The notes under the pieces: generated by a model
Told to the model about the DNA's origin: nothing
Database searches by the model: none
What the model saw: the letters and a program-made list of their open reading frames with translations, nothing else
Part shown: positions 27,411-37,780 of the stretch, piece by piece
How the letters are laid out: each line of letters opens with the position of its first letter
Position numbering within the stretch: the first letter of the stretch is position 1
Made by a program: the position numbers and the translations under genes
Source: Stenotrophomonas sp. ATCM1_4
Lineage (GTDB): Bacteria; Pseudomonadota; Gammaproteobacteria; Xanthomonadales; Xanthomonadaceae
NCBI RefSeq assembly: GCF_004348115.1
Contig: NZ_QPFB01000001.1
Span: 299,937 to 363,936 of the forward strand
Length of the DNA: 64,000 nt
Reading direction: 5' to 3'

Positions 27411-28472
27411 ATGGACCAGCAGGACAACGGCGGGATCAGCACCGCGGGATGGGATGCCATCAACGCCGCGTTGGCGGCGCTGTACCCGGGGCAGGAGCCG
27501 AAGCACTACGGCACCGTGGTGTCGCATACGCTCGGTGGCAATGATCCGCTGGATGGGATCAGCATCTACTGGAACGATGCGCCGCAGCCGCACTGGCATT
27601 ACGTCACCTACGGGTTCTCCGAGCTGTACGACAAGCAGAGCGAGGACCTGGAGGAAAGCGGCTTCGGCTTCGAGCTGACCTTCCGGCTGGCCGCCGAACC
27701 TGGCGAACACCGTGAAGGCACCCCGCCGAGCTGGCCGATGAACCTGCTGCAGAACCTCGCGCGCTATGTGTTCAGCAGTGGCAACGTGTTCGAAGCCGGG
27801 CACCACCTCGATGCCAATGGCCCGATCGCGCTGGACAGCCCCACCCAGCTGCGCCACCTGGCATTCGTGAACGACCCGCAGCTGCCGCCGATCCCCAGCG
27901 CCAACGGCCGGCTCGCGTTCCTGCAGCTGGTCGGCCTGACCGACGAGGAGATGGCGGCGGTCAAGCGTTGGTCCACGCAGGGCGTGCTGGATGTGTTCCT
28001 GCCGGCGATGCCGCTGTGGATCACCGAGCTGGCGCGGCCCTCGCTGCTGGAGGATCCGGCGGTGGCGGCGCAACTGGAGGCAGGCAGCCAGCGGGAAGGC
28101 TCCAGCACCGGCATGTTGTTCGTGGAGATGCTGGACTGGTCGGTCGAAGGGCCACTGACCACGCTGGTGCTGGGCGCCGGCCAGGTCGCCAGCGTGCTGG
28201 AACTGCTGCCGTTGCGCCTGCATCACGACAAACCGCTGCTGATCCTGGCCAATGACCGCCAGTGGCGTTTCGAGCCGGGTGTCGCCGACGATGTGCAGAG
28301 TGACGCCGACAGCGTGCGCTGCGTGCTGTCCGATGCCAGCCTGGCGGCGATGCTGGCCAGTGTGCGGCCCGAGCGCGGCCTCTACCCGCTGCCGGGCGGA
28401 CGCTTGCAGGTGGAGGTACGGCCGACGCTGCTGCGCGACGGGCAGGGTGAGGTGATCCGCGAGATTGGTTGA
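27411..28472 (+). CDS. Suppressor-of-fused (Sufu) domain protein
   Basis: A 353-residue bacterial homologue of Suppressor of fused, known in animals as a Hedgehog-pathway regulator. The N-terminal domain shows the family features YYGTV-like KHYGTVVSHTLGGNDPLDGI, then PHWHYVTYGFSELY and GFGFELTFRL, and WPMNLLQNLARYVF. A second region (about 180-353) continues beyond the minimal bacterial Sufu domain. In bacteria such domains often occur as immunity proteins of polymorphic toxins, but no toxin gene adjoins it here. The start at 27411 follows an AGCAGCAGGC stretch; earlier frame codons look non-coding. The actual role is unknown. Confidence 0.82.
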   Translation: MDQQDNGGISTAGWDAINAALAALYPGQEPKHYGTVVSHTLGGNDPLDGISIYWNDAPQPHWHYVTYGFSELYDKQSEDLEESGFGFELTFRLAAEPGEHREGTPPSWPMNLLQNLARYVFSSGNVFEAGHHLDANGPIALDSPTQLRHLAFVNDPQLPPIPSANGRLAFLQLVGLTDEEMAAVKRWSTQGVLDVFLPAMPLWITELARPSLLEDPAVAAQLEAGSQREGSSTGMLFVEMLDWSVEGPLTTLVLGAGQVASVLELLPLRLHHDKPLLILANDRQWRFEPGVADDVQSDADSVRCVLSDASLAAMLASVRPERGLYPLPGGRLQVEVRPTLLRDGQGEVIREIG

Positions 28473-28499
28473 GGCATGGCCGCCGGCGATGGACGGCGG

Positions 28500-29990
28500 T
28501 CAGTTGCCGGACGGGCGCGGGTGCCTTCCGGCGACGGGCAGCGAGAACTCGAAGCGCGCGCCTTCGTCGCTGTCGGCGAGCGTGATCCGGCGGTGGTGCA
28601 ACTGAAGGATGCGGTGCACGATCAACAGGCCCAGCCCGCCGCTGTCCGGGCGCTGGCTGCCCAGTGCCGGCGGCGTGCTGAACAACTGCGCGCGCCGCTC
28701 CGGGGCAATGCCCGGGCCGGTATCGGAAACGCTGACCTGTACCTCGCCGGCAACGGCCTGCAGGGTCACCTGCACGTGCCCGCCTTCCGGCGTGTGGCGG
28801 ATGGCGTTGTCGAGCAGGTTGGTCAGCACGCGCTCGATCAGTCCCAGGTCGGCCTCCACGGCGGGCAGCCCGGCCGGGATCCCGGCGCGCAGCGATTGCC
28901 GGCGCGCCTGCGCGGCCAGTTCGAATTTCTGGAACACGTCCTGGACCAGGTCCGGCAGCGAGAAGGCCTGCAGGTCCAACACCACGCCGCCGTGCTCCAG
29001 CCGCGCCAGTTCGAACAGTGCCTGCGCCAGCCGGCCGACCTTGTTGCTCTGTGACAGGGCGATGGCGAGGTAGCGCTGGCGTTCCTCGGGGCTGAGCGTG
29101 GCGTCCTTGAGCGCCAGCGTTTCCAGATAGCCATGCAGCGAGGACAGCGGCGTGCGCAGGTCGTGCGAGATGTTGGCGACCAGTTCGCGTCGTTGCAGGT
29201 CCTGCTGGCGCAGCTGCTGCCATTGCTCGCCGATGCGCTGGGCCATGTGGGTGAAGCTGTGCTGCAGGATGGTGAGTTCATCGCGTTCGCCCGGCCGCGG
29301 GGCGCGCGGTGCGGGCAGCCTGGCCGGTGCGCCGGCTTCCATGTCGAAGGCCTGGATGTCATCGGTGAGCTGGCGCAGCGGCCGCGTCACCCAGCGGAAG
29401 GCGACCACGCCGGCGAGCAGGCCGACCCCCGCGACGATGGCCAGCGACCACAACGTGGTGCGCAGGCTGGTGCTGGCGGCGACGTTCGCGGCCAATGCCT
29501 CGTGTTGTTCGCCGACCAGCACCACGTAGATGTAGCCGACCTGGCGGCCCTGCACGACCAGCGGCGCGGCGTTGAACACCTTGCGCCCGCCGAGGCTGCG
29601 CGGGTCGTCGCCGAGGATCGGCAAGGCCGCGCCAGCCAGCAGCGCCTGCACCGGGGCCAGGTCGACGCGGTCGCGCTTGAGGTGCCCATCCGGCGCGTCG
29701 TGGCCGAGGATGCGGCCCTGGTCGTCGAGCAGGTAGACCTCGACGCTGGGGTTGACCGCCATCAGCTTGCCGAACAGCGCGCGGACCTCGCCTTCGCGCA
29801 TGCCGCCGGCATCCATCAATTCGCCGCGGCGCGCGATGTGCTCGGCCAGGCCGCGTGACAGGCGCTGCACGGTTTCCTGCTCGTGCATGCGCGTGCTGCG
29901 CATCTGTATCCACGCCAACGCGCCGCAGCACACCAGCAACAATGCGCAGAACACCACCGACAGGCGCTGGGAGAGGGTGAGCCGGTTCAT
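28500..29990 (-). CDS. Sensor histidine kinase
   Basis: The membrane kinase of a two-component system, 496 residues. TM1 is at about 10-29 and TM2 at about 178-200, enclosing a periplasmic sensor of roughly 145 residues. A HAMP linker follows. The phospho-acceptor is His276 in ISHDLRTPLSS, and the ATPase motifs are LLDNAIRHTPEGG (N box), DTGPGIAPE (G1) and GGLGLLIV (G2). Its start overlaps the response-regulator stop by four bases. It is divergent from msrB-dipZ-msrA through the regulator gene, suggesting an envelope redox stimulus (inference). Confidence 0.92.
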   Translation of the reverse strand: MNRLTLSQRLSVVFCALLLVCCGALAWIQMRSTRMHEQETVQRLSRGLAEHIARRGELMDAGGMREGEVRALFGKLMAVNPSVEVYLLDDQGRILGHDAPDGHLKRDRVDLAPVQALLAGAALPILGDDPRSLGGRKVFNAAPLVVQGRQVGYIYVVLVGEQHEALAANVAASTSLRTTLWSLAIVAGVGLLAGVVAFRWVTRPLRQLTDDIQAFDMEAGAPARLPAPRAPRPGERDELTILQHSFTHMAQRIGEQWQQLRQQDLQRRELVANISHDLRTPLSSLHGYLETLALKDATLSPEERQRYLAIALSQSNKVGRLAQALFELARLEHGGVVLDLQAFSLPDLVQDVFQKFELAAQARRQSLRAGIPAGLPAVEADLGLIERVLTNLLDNAIRHTPEGGHVQVTLQAVAGEVQVSVSDTGPGIAPERRAQLFSTPPALGSQRPDSGGLGLLIVHRILQLHHRRITLADSDEGARFEFSLPVAGRHPRPSGN

Positions 29991-30706
29991 GCCGTGCTCC
30001 CGTCGTCGCTGGCCAGCTTGTAGCCGCGCCCCCACACGGTGAGGATGCGCCGCGGTTCGGCCGGGTCGCGTTCGATCTTGTTGCGCAGGCGGTTGATGTG
30101 GGTGTTGACGGTGTGTTCGTAGCCATCGTGGCGATGGCCCCAGACCTGGTTGAGCAGGTCCATGCGCGAGTACACCTGGTCCGGATGACGGGCGAAGAAG
30201 TACAGCAGGTCGAACTCGCGCGGGGTGAGGTCCAGCGGGGTGCCGTCCACCTGCGCGGTGCGTGCCACCGGGTCGATGCGGACGCCGGCGGTCTCGATCT
30301 CGCCGGCATCGATGCGGGCGTTCTGTGCCATGGCTTCGACACGGCGCAGCAGCGCCTTGACCCGTGCCACCAGTTCCAGCATCGAGAACGGCTTGGCCAG
30401 GTAATCGTCGGCGCCCAGTTCCAGGCCAAGGATGCGGTGCACCTCGCTGGCACGCGCGCTGGTGATGATGATCGGCGTGTAGCGCGTCATCGCACGCGCA
30501 CGCCGGCAGATCTCCAGCCCGTCCACGCCGGGCAGCATCAGGTCCAGCACCAGCGCGCTCCATTGCTGGTCCTCGAGCAGGCGCAGGCCTTCGTCACCCG
30601 TGGCTGCGTGGGTGACGTCATAGCCTTCGTCGCGCAGGTGCATGCGCAGCAGGTTGGCGATGTGGGCATCGTCCTCGACGATCAGGACACGTTTTGCACT
30701 GCTCAT
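29987..30706 (-). CDS. OmpR-family response regulator
   Basis: A 239-residue DNA-binding response regulator. The receiver has the acidic pair in VLIVEDDAH, the phospho-acceptor Asp in LVLDLMLPG and the switch lysine in ADDYLAKPFS. The C-terminal winged helix has LTPREFDLLYFFARHP and VNTHINRLRNKIE. It is the first gene of the pair with the kinase. The 144-base divergent region shared with msrB is the obvious place for its operator. Confidence 0.94.
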   Translation of the reverse strand: MSSAKRVLIVEDDAHIANLLRMHLRDEGYDVTHAATGDEGLRLLEDQQWSALVLDLMLPGVDGLEICRRARAMTRYTPIIITSARASEVHRILGLELGADDYLAKPFSMLELVARVKALLRRVEAMAQNARIDAGEIETAGVRIDPVARTAQVDGTPLDLTPREFDLLYFFARHPDQVYSRMDLLNQVWGHRHDGYEHTVNTHINRLRNKIERDPAEPRRILTVWGRGYKLASDDGSTA

Positions 30707-30850
30707 CGGCAGGTCGGGGCCAGCGGGGAGATGGCGCCATTGTCGATGGATAACGGCGGCGATGTGTCACGGAAAATTTAACTCTGCGTGAGGATTCGTT
30801 GACCGTCGCGGGCACAGCATGGGCACATCATCCCTGCCAGGAGATTGGCC
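30707..30850. promoter_or_regulatory. Divergent control region, regulator / msrB
   Basis: A 144-base region between the response regulator (minus) and msrB (plus), with no gene. A TTGACC at 30798-30803 could be a -35 for msrB, but no good -10 follows at 16-18 bases, as is usual for activated promoters. I see no clear tandem OmpR-type boxes by eye. Confidence 0.45.
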
Positions 30851-31354
30851 ATGTCCCTCACCCGCCGCAGATTGCTGGGCATCGGTGGCAGCCTGGCCGC
30901 GGCCAGCCTGTTCGGCCTCAGTGGCTGCGGCCGGGCCGCGCCGGCGACCGCCGCCACCGGGCACCGCTTCGAGGTCATGCACAGCGACGCGCAATGGCGG
31001 CAGCTGCTGACGCCGGGGCAGTACGCGGTGTTGCGTGGGCAGGGCACCGAGCGGCCGTTCAGCAGCCCGCTCAACGACGAGCATCGGCGCGGTACGTTTG
31101 CCTGCGCCGGTTGCGCGCTGCCGCTGTTTTCCTCGGCCACCAAGTTCGACAGCGGCACCGGCTGGCCCAGTTTCTGGGCACCGCTGCACGGCGCGGTGGA
31201 ACAGGCGCGCGACACCAGCTTCGGCATGGTGCGTGCGGCCGTGCACTGCCACCGGTGCGGCGGCCATCTCGGCCATGTCTTCAACGACGGCCCGCGCCCG
31301 ACCGGCCTGCGCTACTGCATGAACGGCGTGGCCCTGCAGTTCATGGCGGCCTGA
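30851..31354 (+). CDS. msrB: Exported methionine-R-sulfoxide reductase MsrB
   Basis: Reduces the R epimer of methionine sulfoxide in proteins. It is 167 residues from ATG 30851; a TTG six bases earlier is not needed. The N-terminus has three arginines before a hydrophobic stretch (TRRRLLGIGG) and then FGLSGCG, consistent with a Tat-type lipoprotein signal. Zinc-binding pairs are CAGC and CHRC; the catalytic cysteine is in RYCMNGVAL, with GTGWPSF and HLGHVFNDGP around the site. It heads the msrB-dipZ-msrA set and is therefore predicted to work in the envelope. Confidence 0.93.
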   Translation: MSLTRRRLLGIGGSLAAASLFGLSGCGRAAPATAATGHRFEVMHSDAQWRQLLTPGQYAVLRGQGTERPFSSPLNDEHRRGTFACAGCALPLFSSATKFDSGTGWPSFWAPLHGAVEQARDTSFGMVRAAVHCHRCGGHLGHVFNDGPRPTGLRYCMNGVALQFMAA

Positions 31355-31387
31355 GCGCCATCTACGTTCCCCGACAAGGATCCCTCC

Positions 31388-33154
31388 ATGCTCCTGTTCG
31401 TGCTGGCTTACCTGGGTGGCGTGCTCACCCTGCTCAGCCCCTGCATCCTGCCGGTGCTGCCGTTCGTGTTCGCCCGGGCCGACCGGCCGTTCCTGCGCAG
31501 CGGCCTGCCGTTGCTGCTGGGGATGGCGTTGATGTTCGCGGTGGTGGCGAGCCTGGCGGCGGTCGGCAGCCATTGGGTGGTCCAGGCCAACCAGGTCGGG
31601 CGCTGGATCGCGCTGGTGGTGATGGCGCTGTTCGCGCTGGCGTTGCTGTGGCCGGCCCTGGCCGACCGCCTGTTGTCGCCGCTGCAGCGGCTGGGCGCGC
31701 GGCTGGGCACGGTGGCTGACAGTGCCGCCGATGCCGGCCGGGGCGGGGTGATGACCTCGCTGCTGCTGGGCGTGGCCACCGGCCTGTTGTGGGCGCCTTG
31801 TGCCGGGCCGATCCTCGGCCTGATCCTGACCGGTGCGGCGTTGCAGGGCGCCAATGCCGGCACCTCCGGGCTGTTGCTGGCCTATGCGCTGGGCGCGGCC
31901 ACTGCGCTGGGATTGGCGGTGTGGGTCGGCGGGCGCGTGTTCGCGGCGTTGAAGCGGCGGCTGGGGACCAGCGAGTGGATCCGGCGGGGCCTGGGCGCGG
32001 CGGCATTGCTGGCGGTGGTTGCGATCGCGATGGGCTGGGACACCGGGCTGCTGACCCGTGCCTCCACGCCCAGTACCACCCGGCTGGAGCAGGGCCTGCT
32101 GGACCGCTGGCACACGCCTGCCCGCGGGGCGGGGCCGGCGATGATGATGATGGCCGCTGACCCCGGCGCGGGTGCGGCCCTGCCGGTCGAGGGCGCATTG
32201 CCTTCGCTGGCCGGTGCAACGGCCTGGCTCAATGGCCCGCCGTTGGAGGCAGCAACGCTGCGCGGCAAGGTGGTGCTGGTCGATTTCTGGACCTATTCCT
32301 GCATCAACTGCCTGCGCACCTTGCCGTACGTGCGGCAGTGGGCCGAGCGCTACCGCGACCACGGGCTGGTGGTGATTGGCGTGCATGCACCGGAGTTCGC
32401 CTTCGAACGTGACCGCGACAACGTGGAGCGTGCGGTGAAGGAACTGGGCATCACCTATCCGGTGGCCATCGACAACGACTACGCGATCTGGCGCGGCTTC
32501 GACAACCACTACTGGCCGGCGCACTACTTCATCGATGCGCAGGGGCGCATCCGTGCCCACCACTTCGGTGAGGGCGACTACGCCAACTCCGAGCAGATCA
32601 TCCGCCAGCTGCTGCGCGAGGCGGGCAACCCGCTGCCCGGCGAGGCGCCGACCATGATGGGCGGCGCACAGGAAGGCGTGGCATTGCAGGCGGACATGGA
32701 CAACCTGCGGTCGCCGGAAACCTACATTGGCCATGCGCGCGCCGAGCACTTTGCCTCGCCGGGCGGGCAGAAACCCGGCCAGGTGGCTGACTACCAGGCG
32801 CCCACGTCGCTGCAGCTCAACCAGTGGGCGCTCGGCGGCCGCTGGAAAGTGGAGGGCGAAGACGCGCAGCTGCAGCAGCGCGGCGGTCGCATCGTGTTCC
32901 GCTTCCATGCCCGTGACCTGCATCTGGTGCTGGCGCCCCGCGACCCGGCCCATCCGGTGCGCTTCCGCGTGCGCATCGATGGCAAGGCCCCGGGTGCCGA
33001 CGCCGGTGGCGACGTATCGGCCAGCGGTGAGGGCGTGGTCGACGAGAACCGCCTGTACCAGTTGATCCGCCAGCACGGCGATGTCCAGGAACGCAGCTTC
33101 GAGATCGAGTTCCTGGATCCGGACGTGCGTGCCTATGCCTTCACCTTTGGTTGA
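31388..33154 (+). CDS. dipZ: DipZ: CcdA-type membrane reductase fused to thioredoxin
   Basis: A 588-residue fusion that can carry reducing power across the inner membrane. Residues 1 to about 230 form a CcdA/DsbD-like helical domain with cysteines in LLSPCILPVLPF (Cys19) and LLWAPCAGPILG (Cys138). A periplasmic TlpA/thioredoxin-like domain follows, with active site Cys305-Ile-Asn-Cys308 (FWTYSCINCLRTLPYV). The last ~140 residues form a beta-rich domain found at the end of DipZ proteins. Sitting between msrB and msrA, it very likely recycles these two reductases (inference). Confidence 0.92.
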   Translation: MLLFVLAYLGGVLTLLSPCILPVLPFVFARADRPFLRSGLPLLLGMALMFAVVASLAAVGSHWVVQANQVGRWIALVVMALFALALLWPALADRLLSPLQRLGARLGTVADSAADAGRGGVMTSLLLGVATGLLWAPCAGPILGLILTGAALQGANAGTSGLLLAYALGAATALGLAVWVGGRVFAALKRRLGTSEWIRRGLGAAALLAVVAIAMGWDTGLLTRASTPSTTRLEQGLLDRWHTPARGAGPAMMMMAADPGAGAALPVEGALPSLAGATAWLNGPPLEAATLRGKVVLVDFWTYSCINCLRTLPYVRQWAERYRDHGLVVIGVHAPEFAFERDRDNVERAVKELGITYPVAIDNDYAIWRGFDNHYWPAHYFIDAQGRIRAHHFGEGDYANSEQIIRQLLREAGNPLPGEAPTMMGGAQEGVALQADMDNLRSPETYIGHARAEHFASPGGQKPGQVADYQAPTSLQLNQWALGGRWKVEGEDAQLQQRGGRIVFRFHARDLHLVLAPRDPAHPVRFRVRIDGKAPGADAGGDVSASGEGVVDENRLYQLIRQHGDVQERSFEIEFLDPDVRAYAFTFG

Positions 33155-33168
33155 ACCGGGAGCAGACG

Positions 33169-33903
33169 ATGAAGATCGCAGCGGAAAAATGGGTGGCCGG
33201 CGGCATCGCGATGGCCGTTGCCGGCCTGCTGATGGCGATGGCGCTGGGCATGGGCCGGCCGGTGCAGGCGGCGCCGGCCAAGGTCCCGGTGCCGGCCGCC
33301 GCCGGCGCGGCGGACCTGCACCAGCCTGGCATGCGGCACGCCCGGGTGGTGTTTGCCGGTGGCTGCTTCTGGGGCGTGCAGGGCGTGTTCCAGCACGTGA
33401 AGGGCGTGCAGAGCGCGGTGTCCGGTTACATCGGTGGCAGCGCTGCCGACGCCCACTATGCGCGGGTCAGCAGCGGAACCACCGATCATGCCGAAGCGGT
33501 GCAGGTCACCTACGACCCGGCCCAGGTCAGTTACGCGCAGCTGATGCAGGTGTTCTTCTCGGTGGTGCACGACCCGACCCAGTTGAACCGGCAGGGGCCG
33601 GACCATGGCAGCCAGTACCGTTCGGCGATCTATGCCGACGATGCGGGCATGCGTGCGGCGAGCTTGGCCTACATCGCGCAGCTGCAGCGCAGTGGCGTGT
33701 TCCCGGCGCCGTTGGCCACCCGCGTGGACGGAGGCAAGGCGTTCTACGTGGCCGAGGGCTATCACCAGAACTACCTCGCGCTGCATCCGGATGCGCTGTA
33801 CGTGCGCATCAACGACCTGCCGAAGGTGGAGGCGCTCAGGCAGCAGTACCCGGCCCTTTACCGGCAGACGCCGCAGCTGATGATGACGGTGTCGGTGCGC
33901 TGA
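33169..33903 (+). CDS. msrA: Exported methionine-S-sulfoxide reductase MsrA
   Basis: Reduces the S epimer of methionine sulfoxide. The protein is 244 residues from ATG 33169. Its N-terminus is a signal peptide or anchor (GGIAMAVAGLLMAMALGMG, then PVQAAPA). The catalytic cysteine is Cys66 in AGGCFWGVQGVF, followed by the family motifs VSGYIGGSA, GTTDHAEAV and GPDHGSQYRSAIY. It follows dipZ by 14 bases and completes a three-gene envelope repair operon. Confidence 0.94.
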   Translation: MKIAAEKWVAGGIAMAVAGLLMAMALGMGRPVQAAPAKVPVPAAAGAADLHQPGMRHARVVFAGGCFWGVQGVFQHVKGVQSAVSGYIGGSAADAHYARVSSGTTDHAEAVQVTYDPAQVSYAQLMQVFFSVVHDPTQLNRQGPDHGSQYRSAIYADDAGMRAASLAYIAQLQRSGVFPAPLATRVDGGKAFYVAEGYHQNYLALHPDALYVRINDLPKVEALRQQYPALYRQTPQLMMTVSVR

Positions 33904-33927
33904 GCCGGCGAGGGCGCCGAAAACGCA

Positions 33928-33959
33928 ACGGGCCGCCGGCAACTGTACCGGCGGCCCGT
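33928..33959 (-). terminator. Terminator between msrA and GST genes
   Basis: A 12-bp perfect stem (33928-33939 with 33948-33959) separates the two convergent genes. On the minus strand it is followed by CGTTGCGTTTT, so it fits termination of the GST transcript best. It may also slow transcripts from msrA. Confidence 0.6.
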
Positions 33960-33981
33960 GATGTACGCGGTGGCGCGGGGC

Positions 33982-34599
33982 TCAGCTCAGGCCTTCGGCC
34001 TGCATCGCGGCCTGCACCGCGGCGTCGGCGCGCAGGCGCTGCTCATAGCGGTCCAGCGCGTCCAGGCCGCTCAGGTCGACCTGGGTGCCACGGGCCCAGC
34101 GCAGGGTCACGAAGGCATAGGCATCGGCGATCGACGGGCGCGGCGTGCCGCCCAGCCAGTCGACCTGTGCCACGCGGTCGTTGATGCGCTGGAAGTAGCC
34201 GCGCAGCTTCTCGCGCGCGTTCTGCTGGGTCAGCGCGATGGCCGCCTCGTCGCCCAGGTACTTGGTCGAACCGAAGATCGGGTGGAAGGCCGGATGCACG
34301 TCGGCGTTGACGAAGGACAGCCAACGGTCCACTTCGGCACGGGTGCGCAGGTCGCTGCCACCATCGAGCGCGGCCTGAGGGGCCTTGCCGCTGATGTAGT
34401 GGAGGATGGCGGCATTCTGGGTCAGCACCCAGTCGTCGTCCTCGAGCACCGGCACCGCACCGGCCGGGTTCTTGGCCAGGAATTCCGGCGACTTCATGGT
34501 GGCGTAGTCGACAACCTCCGCCTCGAACGGCAGGCCGGACCAGATCAGGGTGATGTGGTCGGCCAGCGAGCAGGCGCCTGGCTTGGTGTAGAGCTTCAT
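33982..34599 (-). CDS. Beta-class glutathione S-transferase
   Basis: A 205-residue cytosolic GST. The N-terminus MKLYTKPGACSLADHITL matches the bacterial beta class, whose cysteine at position 10 (in GACS) forms a mixed disulfide with glutathione. The glutathione-binding segment AGAVPVLEDDDWVLTQNAAI is also present. The C-terminal helical domain is complete. Likely a detoxification or thiol-exchange enzyme; the substrate is unknown. Confidence 0.92.
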   Translation of the reverse strand: MKLYTKPGACSLADHITLIWSGLPFEAEVVDYATMKSPEFLAKNPAGAVPVLEDDDWVLTQNAAILHYISGKAPQAALDGGSDLRTRAEVDRWLSFVNADVHPAFHPIFGSTKYLGDEAAIALTQQNAREKLRGYFQRINDRVAQVDWLGGTPRPSIADAYAFVTLRWARGTQVDLSGLDALDRYEQRLRADAAVQAAMQAEGLS

Positions 34600-34701
34600 G
34601 CGGGTCCTGGAGGAAGGGAATGGACCCGCATTATCGCCACAACCGGGGAATGACCGGTGATGGCGCGGTGGCACGCACTGTCCGGGCGCTGGGACGCGGG
34701 C

Positions 34702-35160
34702 TCAGGACGAACGCGGCTTGAGCGACTGCACCTTATAGAAGGTGTGCCCGCCGATGGTGGCCACCTGGTAGGCGTTGCGCCAGCTCGGGCTGGCGATGGC
34801 GTGGGCGGCGAAGTGGCTGGCGCCCGGCACGATCTCCTTGCGCTCCCCGGCCGGCAGCGCCCAGTTGCGCTCGGCGGCGAAGGCCACGTCGACGGCTTCG
34901 GCCCAGGCGTCGTCATTGCGCAGTTGGGTACCCGGTGCCACCAGGGTGGGGGCGAACTGCTTGCGTGCCGTCACCACCTGGCACATCGAGTCTCCCCACA
35001 GGCCACTGTCGAGGCGGCGCAGGGCGACTTCGGCGACGGCCTGTTGGCCGCGCAGGGTCTGGTCGCGGGCTTCCAGGTAAACGGTGGTGCTCAGGCACAA
35101 CGAGTCGGCTGCCGGCTGCGGCAACATCTGCGACAGCCAGAGAATCCAGGCCAGTTTCAT
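34702..35160 (-). CDS. SleB/CwlJ-type cell wall hydrolase
   Basis: A 152-residue protein with the hydrolase fold of SleB/CwlJ. The N-terminal LCLSTTVYLEARDQ, with the catalytic glutamate in YLEAR, and GQQAVAEVALRRLDS are the family core; the C-terminal GASHFAAH and NAYQVATIGGHTFY support it. A short hydrophobic N-terminus could be a signal. The family is named for spore germination, but homologues in non-spore-formers are common and act as lytic peptidoglycan enzymes. Confidence 0.8.
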   Translation of the reverse strand: MKLAWILWLSQMLPQPAADSLCLSTTVYLEARDQTLRGQQAVAEVALRRLDSGLWGDSMCQVVTARKQFAPTLVAPGTQLRNDDAWAEAVDVAFAAERNWALPAGERKEIVPGASHFAAHAIASPSWRNAYQVATIGGHTFYKVQSLKPRSS

Positions 35161-35557
35161 AAATCTCCTTGCTCCGTGTGGGCCACGGCCGCCGGGTTCC
35201 GGATATCGGATGGAACCAGGGACAACCGCGACTTGGCGTTATGGGGAGGCGGCCGTGGCATCGGGGCCGCCCCGTGGGCGGCCCTCGATCAGATCGGGGA
35301 GGGCCGCGCCTTGCTCACCGGAACTGGTGGGTGAGCGAGAAGTGCGCGCAAGGTAGGGGGGCGATCCCAAACTTTTCCTGAATGCGGATTCTTGACATTC
35401 AGGTTTGTTGCAGGGGCCGGAACCGATCGGCGGGACCGTTTTCGACCCCGCCGCCCGGGCCGTGACTGTGCTTTGCATCACGGAAAAGGCGGCAGTGTGT
35501 GCCGCATGGGCCGGTGACGCGGCGCCGCCGGGCGGGTTGCCCGGCGTGCACGGACCC
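35161..35557. other. 397-base intergenic region with hairpins
   Basis: No gene is supported. Three inverted repeats stand out: GGGCCGCCC/GGGCGGCCC (35264-35272 with 35276-35284), GCTCACC/GGTGAGC (35313-35336), and CCTGAATG/CATTCAGG (35377-35384 with 35396-35403), the last overlapping a perfect TTGACA at 35392. No -10 follows that -35 at the right distance. The right part lies downstream of fadH and has a small GCCGGGC/GCCCGGC hairpin at 35527-35545 that could end its transcript. Confidence 0.5.
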
Positions 35558-37714
<2,157 letters not shown>

Positions 37715-37780
37715 TCATCGGATTACAATCCGTGCCGGCCGGCCGGGTTCCAGCGCTGGCAGGACAGGGGCGTCACTATT

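Noticed and set aside
30767..33076. A 769-codon frame antisense to msrB-dipZ
   Set aside because: The sense frames hold all catalytic motifs. The antisense frame is Gln/Arg/His-rich and has no start signal.
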